In this document: positions 60,327 to 64,000 of the stretch, in pieces
How positions within the stretch are numbered: position 1 is the stretch's first letter
How the letters are laid out: every line of letters starts with the position of its first letter
Source: Hymenobacter nivis
GTDB taxonomy: Bacteria; Bacteroidota; Bacteroidia; Cytophagales; Hymenobacteraceae
Direction of reading: 5' to 3'
Length of the DNA stretch: 64,000 bases
Assembly: GCF_006439025.1 (NCBI RefSeq)
Contig: NZ_RCYZ01000002.1
Coordinates: 558,753 to 622,752, forward strand
Position numbers and translations under genes: made by a program
The notes under the pieces: model-generated
What the model was told of the DNA's origin: nothing
Database searches by the model: none
Seen by the model: only the letters and a program-made list of their open reading frames with translations

Positions 60327-61460
60327 TTAATGGGGTACTTGTAAAAACTGCCGCGTTAAAAACCTGCGCACAGGTTCGTCATATAATTTTAAGCACAAAT
60401 AAGCCAGCAGCACCGAGCCAACAACCAGGGCGAAAGCGCCGGGCAACGACTGGGTAAAGGTGAGGTTTTGGTTTTTAACCCAAGCATAGTAGAGATAAAT
60501 AAAAGGGTAGTGTACCATGTACAGCGGGTAAGAAATATCGCCCAGAAAATGGCATACCCGGGCCGTTATTTTATCCGTTATTTTCCCGGAAGCGCCGAGG
60601 CAAACAAGTGCCGGAAAAACAATAGCAAAGCAGACCGTTTCGTACAACCCGTTCAGCCACAAATTTTCACTGCCGCCGAGGCGAGGCATTGCAGATAAAA
60701 TAATAATGGTCAAGCTGCCCAGCCAAAAAGCTCCTTTTACCGGAACGGGCTTGAACACGCGCGCCAGCAGCAAGCCTGCCGAAAAGGAGAACAACATGCG
60801 CAAAGTGCCGCCAAGTACGTTGTCCCCGGTCAACGAAAATCCCACGCAGATATCGCCGTAGGGCCCCCAGATGGCAAAGGCCGCCAACCCAAATCCAGCC
60901 AGCAACACCAAGGCCGCCAGTGCTTTGGTCGAGAGCCTGCGGATAAAGAAGGCGTACAGCAGGGTGCCAACGTACTCAAACAGCAACGACCAGCTCGGGC
61001 CATTCAGCGGGAACATTTCGCCAACTCCCCTAATCTCAGCCCCGGGGGTTGCCGGAATAAGGCCAGCGTTGAGGAGCGTAGCCCCCAACAGCCGGGCCCC
61101 TGATACTTGGGAAACATCCCAGGCGGCGCAGCCCTGAAAATAAAACACCGCGGCCCCGATAATGGCCCCGATAACCACCAAGGGGTGCAAGCGAATAAGC
61201 CGGCGTTTGAGAAATTCTTTTACCGCCAGCGTTTTCCAACGGTCGTCGTAAGCATACCCCACTACGAAGCCGGACAGGATAAAGAAAAAGTCAACGGCTA
61301 GATATCCGTGGTTAATTCTCTGGTCTAAATGACTGGTTGCGTAGGCTTCAAATAAATGAAAACACACCACCGTAATGGCCGCAACGCCGCGTAGCCCGTC
61401 CAGGATGTGGTAATGGGGCTTGGTGTCTGCGAACGCAGCCGAAGCGTTGCTTTTCGCCAT
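60327..61460 (-). CDS. Membrane acyltransferase family 3 (OafA/YrhL type)
   Basis: The 377-residue protein has ten or so helices and acyltransferase-3 marks: 'YHILDGLRGVAAITVVCFHLFEAY' with the catalytic-region His near residue 37, 'LAVDFFFILSGFVVGYAYDDR' near 55-75, 'RRLIRLHPLVVIG' and 'DISYPLYMVHYPFIYLYYAW' near the C-terminus. It transfers acetyl or other acyl groups to cell-surface sugars. G+C content is clearly lower than in scoA and scoB on its sides, and it splits that pair, so it looks inserted. Confidence 0.92.
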   Translation of the reverse strand: MAKSNASAAFADTKPHYHILDGLRGVAAITVVCFHLFEAYATSHLDQRINHGYLAVDFFFILSGFVVGYAYDDRWKTLAVKEFLKRRLIRLHPLVVIGAIIGAAVFYFQGCAAWDVSQVSGARLLGATLLNAGLIPATPGAEIRGVGEMFPLNGPSWSLLFEYVGTLLYAFFIRRLSTKALAALVLLAGFGLAAFAIWGPYGDICVGFSLTGDNVLGGTLRMLFSFSAGLLLARVFKPVPVKGAFWLGSLTIIILSAMPRLGGSENLWLNGLYETVCFAIVFPALVCLGASGKITDKITARVCHFLGDISYPLYMVHYPFIYLYYAWVKNQNLTFTQSLPGAFALVVGSVLLAYLCLKLYDEPVRRFLTRQFLQVPH

Positions 61461-61517
61461 TATTAGGGAGTAAAGTCAGCTGCAAAATACTGGCGCACGC
61501 GGGTGCTACTTACCGGC

Positions 61518-62213
61518 TCAGCTGCGCACCGTGCGCTGCTCGATGCGCTTCTCGTAGCCGCGGCCTTCGAAAATGCGCTGCACGAAGATGCCCGGCGTGT
61601 GGATTTGGTTGGGGTCGAGGGCCCCGGCGGGCACCAATTCCTCCACTTCGGCCACCGTGATTTTGCCGGCCGTGGCCATCATCGGGTTGAAGTTGCGGGC
61701 CGTACCCTTGTAAATAAGGTTACCAGCGGTGTCGCCTTTCCAAGCTTTCACAAAGGCAAAATCGGCCGTCAGGCCAGTTTCGAGTAGGTACATTTTGGTG
61801 CCGAACTCGCGGCTTTCCTTGCCCTCGCCCACCTCCGTGCCGTAGCCCGCCGGCGTGTAAAAGGCCGGGATGCCCGCTCCGCCGGCCCGAATGCGCTCGG
61901 CCAGCGTGCCCTGCGGCACCAGGTCCACGGCCAGCTCGCCGCTCAGCAGCTGGCGCTCAAACTCGGCGTTTTCGCCCACGTAGCTGGCAATCATCTTGCG
62001 CACCTGCCGCGTTTGCAGCAGCCGCCCGATGCCAAAGTCATCGACGCCCGCGTTGTTGCTGATACAGGTCAAGTCCTTCACGCCCAGGCGCAAAATCTCC
62101 TGAATGGAATTTTCGGGGATGCCGCACAGGCCGAAGCCGCCCAGCATCAGGGTCATGCCGTCGGCCAGTCCCTGGAGGGCGGCCTGGGGGCCCTCAACTA
62201 CTTTATTAATCAT
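61518..62213 (-). CDS. scoA: 3-Oxoacid CoA-transferase subunit A
   Basis: The 231-residue protein has subunit A marks: 'GMTLMLGGFGLCGIPENSI' (residues 19-37), 'CISNNAGVDDFGIGRLLQTRQVRKMIASYVG' near 50-80, 'PAFYTPAGYGTEVGEGKE' and 'RNFNPMMATAGKITVAEVEELV'. It forms the enzyme with ScoB. The start overlaps the stop of the upstream 442-residue gene (ATGA), so it is translated together with it. The intact pair is interrupted by the acyltransferase gene. Confidence 0.95.
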   Translation of the reverse strand: MINKVVEGPQAALQGLADGMTLMLGGFGLCGIPENSIQEILRLGVKDLTCISNNAGVDDFGIGRLLQTRQVRKMIASYVGENAEFERQLLSGELAVDLVPQGTLAERIRAGGAGIPAFYTPAGYGTEVGEGKESREFGTKMYLLETGLTADFAFVKAWKGDTAGNLIYKGTARNFNPMMATAGKITVAEVEELVPAGALDPNQIHTPGIFVQRIFEGRGYEKRIEQRTVRS

Positions 62214-63538
62214 GGGCGGGCGGAAGCGGAAGCGCGGGTGGGAGGAGTAGAACGAGTGGGAGCCGCGGTACGAGCGGGGGCCGCGGCGCGGGCGGGGGCC
62301 GGCGCGGGCGCAGGGGCCAACGTCACGGGCGGTACGTAGTTGAGGGGCAAAAATTCACCGATTTTCTCGAAAGCCCAGTACTCACCGGCCGACACGTCGA
62401 ACGGGTTCACCAGCGAGCCGTTGGCCTGAATTTCGGCCTCCTGCCCTTGCAGCCGCAGCCGCGATACCTGCCGCAGGGCCGGGTAGGGCTTGGCCGTGGC
62501 CCCCAGCGGCGACATCGGCCGGCCGTACTTGGGGTCGGGGGCCTCGCCGAAGTGGGCCACTTGCAGCTCGCCCGTGAAGCGCAGGTACACGTGCCGGCCG
62601 TCGGCCGATACCTGGCGGATGCTGTCGATGGGCCGCGCTTCGGGGTACACCGTGGCCGTAACGGGCTGCGCCCGGCTCCACTTCCGCAGCGAGTCCTGCT
62701 CGGGCTTGCTGAACGGGCCGTTGGGGCGCTGGGTGAGCAGGGTGCGGCGCAGGCTGTCGGTCAGGTCGAAGCGGTTATTCACCACCACGCGCACCTGCTG
62801 GGTGAGGAAGCCCTCGGCCACCACGCGGTTGTCGTACACGCTTTTCAGGAAGTGGTTGAACGAGCCGTTGTAGGCCGCGGCGCGGTTGGCGGCCCACTGG
62901 CGCTGCTGGCGCTCGTCGCGCGGGGTCATTTCTTCAAACACTGGCTCGCCATAAAAGCTCAGCGAGCCGTCCTCGTCGTTGCTGCTGAAGCGCATGCCGT
63001 AATACTTCACGTGGTAGCCCAGCGCGTCGTTGTCGATCTGCACAAACTTGCGCGAGCGGGCCGTCAGGTCCTTCGTCGAGTCGTTGTAGCTCACGATGAC
63101 GTCCTTGGGGTTCACGATGTGCGACTGGTCCGAAAACGCGGTGCGGCCCAGGAATTGGTCTGTGAATTTTTGGTACTCCTTGGGGTCGTTGGGCGTCGAT
63201 TCGACCACCACTTCGGCCAGTTGGTTGCCGGTGGCGGCCAGGGCCAGCGTAATCTGCTGGGGAGCATTGGTAATGGTTATCACCTGCTTAGCCAAGCGGT
63301 AGCCCACGTACGAGCCCACCACGCTGTAAGTACCCGTCGGCACTTTGGCAAACTCAAACTTGCCCAGCTCGTTGGTGGTGACGCCCAGAGTGGTATTGGC
63401 CAGAAACACGCTCGAAAACGCCAGCGGCTCGTGCGTCACCGAATCCTGCACCACGCCGCTGAGCTTGCCCTGGGCCCGGGCCGCGCCCAGGGCCCCCAGG
63501 CACAAGCAGGAAATTAGGAATAACCGCAAAATATTCAT
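62210..63538 (-). CDS. Exported protein with carboxypeptidase-regulatory-like N-domain
   Basis: The 442-residue protein starts at ATG 63538 (a TTG six bases upstream is less likely) with a signal peptide ending near 'GAARAQ'. Residues about 24-110 form a carboxypeptidase-like regulatory domain ('LSGVVQDSVTHEPLAFSSVFLANTTLGVTTNELG'), followed by a region related to the start of DUF5686-type proteins ('VVVESTPNDPKEYQKFTDQFLG'), and a body with no barrel end. The last 40 residues are A-P and T-R repeats, unusual for the family. Function unknown. Confidence 0.82.
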   Translation of the reverse strand: MNILRLFLISCLCLGALGAARAQGKLSGVVQDSVTHEPLAFSSVFLANTTLGVTTNELGKFEFAKVPTGTYSVVGSYVGYRLAKQVITITNAPQQITLALAATGNQLAEVVVESTPNDPKEYQKFTDQFLGRTAFSDQSHIVNPKDVIVSYNDSTKDLTARSRKFVQIDNDALGYHVKYYGMRFSSNDEDGSLSFYGEPVFEEMTPRDERQQRQWAANRAAAYNGSFNHFLKSVYDNRVVAEGFLTQQVRVVVNNRFDLTDSLRRTLLTQRPNGPFSKPEQDSLRKWSRAQPVTATVYPEARPIDSIRQVSADGRHVYLRFTGELQVAHFGEAPDPKYGRPMSPLGATAKPYPALRQVSRLRLQGQEAEIQANGSLVNPFDVSAGEYWAFEKIGEFLPLNYVPPVTLAPAPAPAPARAAAPARTAAPTRSTPPTRASASARP

Positions 63539-63594
63539 CGTCAAAAGAATAGGTGGTAGATAAGGGAAGAGTAATTAAAGCGACAAAACAACGA

Positions 63595-64000
63595 CTATGC
63601 CAGCGCCGCCCGGGTGGCCTCGGCGTCCAGGGCGAGTTGGGCCTTGAGGGCGTCGAGGCCGTTGTATTTCTCCTCACCGCGCAGCCAGGCAACGAATTCT
63701 AGGGTCAGTAATTGTCCGTAGAGGTCGCCGCTGAAGTCGAGCAGGTTCACCTCAACGGTTTGGGCCAGGCCCGCCCCGATGGTGGGCCGCACCCCGATGC
63801 TGAGCATGCCTTGGTGCCGGGTGCCAGCCGCCGTGGTGGCCCACACCGCGTAGATGCCCTGGGCCGGCACCAGCTTCAGTGGTTCCTCAACGTGCAGATT
63901 GGCAGTGGGGTAGCCGATGGTGCGGCCCAGCTGCTGGCCCGTCACCACGCGGCCGGTCACGGGGTACTCGTAGCCCAGGTAGCGGGTGGCGGTGGCCACG
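63595..64000 (-). CDS. ribF: RibF, riboflavin kinase domain (C-terminal part, cut by the window)
   Basis: The 135 or so visible residues are the riboflavin kinase domain of bifunctional RibF: 'GRVVTGQQLGRTIGYPTANL' (the flavokinase G.grtiG.PTANl motif), 'LVPAQGIYAVWA', 'GMLSIGVRPTIG' and 'VEVNLLDFSGDLYGQLLTLEFVAWLRGEEKYNGLDALKAQL'. It makes FMN from riboflavin; the N-terminal FAD synthetase half lies right of the window. The frame is open at base 64000, so the apparent GTG at 63999 is internal. Confidence 0.92.
   Translation of the reverse strand, partial: VATATRYLGYEYPVTGRVVTGQQLGRTIGYPTANLHVEEPLKLVPAQGIYAVWATTAAGTRHQGMLSIGVRPTIGAGLAQTVEVNLLDFSGDLYGQLLTLEFVAWLRGEEKYNGLDALKAQLALDAEATRAALA

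Noticed and set aside
1..64000. tRNA, rRNA, CRISPR arrays, integrases or insertion sequences
   Set aside because: Looked for in all gaps and on both strands by eye; nothing with the needed fold, repeat spacing or protein motifs was found.

Overview
The window looks like a chromosomal segment of a high-G+C, pigmented-type member of the Bacteroidota, most probably Hymenobacter or a close relative (Cytophagales). The grounds are: alternative complex III coupled to an aa3 oxidase, a SusC/SusD pair, DUF5686 and Omp85-type outer-membrane proteins, AUG/GUG/UUG starts with almost no Shine-Dalgarno sequences, many ATGA/TAATG gene overlaps, and a G+C content that climbs from about half (bases 1-5400) to very high (11-19 kb). 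No tRNA, rRNA, CRISPR array, prophage or transposase gene was seen.

Layout. 1-11098: respiratory operon(s): end of actD, actE, actF (alternative complex III), cytochrome oxidase subunits II and I, a strong terminator, then heme A/O synthesis (ctaA, ctaB), two subunit III genes, subunit IV, a cysteine-less SCO-like protein, DUF420 and a small CxxC membrane protein. 11132-18986: a 1274-residue NtrY-like sensor kinase and a 1320-residue predicted outer-membrane protein. 19203-21538: a sodium/solute symporter and a sugar-phosphate-isomerase-like cupin, ended by a perfect 30-bp inverted repeat shared with the convergent operon. 21664-25522 (minus): sugar module (tandem DUF1080, Gfo/Idh/MocA oxidoreductase, DUF6807). 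25810-28028 (plus): apbE translationally coupled to a second Gfo/Idh/MocA oxidoreductase that carries an ApbE-type flavinylation signature. 28142-29266: an AT-rich TlpA-like gene that looks foreign. 29369-39010 (minus) and 39141-39854 (plus): GH20 hexosaminidase, then the MoxR/DUF58/DUF4350/DUF4129/SpoIIM/RDD group with a NADAR gene inside it. 40004-44741: SusD and SusC. 45201-49300: SDR, GntP permease, GNAT-nitrilase. 49482-56550 (minus): a compact inositol-lipid locus (myo-inositol-phosphate synthase, PgpA-type phosphatase, GtrA, DUF5686 outer-membrane protein, CDP-alcohol phosphotransferase fused to DUF4833, Aur1-like PAP2 protein). 56833-63538: Omp85-like protein with a kinase-like motif, scoB and scoA separated by an acyltransferase, a carboxypeptidase-regulatory-domain protein; the right edge cuts ribF.

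The two most interesting proposals are (i) a periplasmic, possibly covalently flavinylated Gfo/Idh/MocA oxidoreductase made together with its own ApbE, and (ii) a complete-looking inositol phospholipid/sphingolipid operon with a new two-domain head-group transferase and surface-protein partners. All functions are inferred from motifs and neighbourhood; none was checked by a search.
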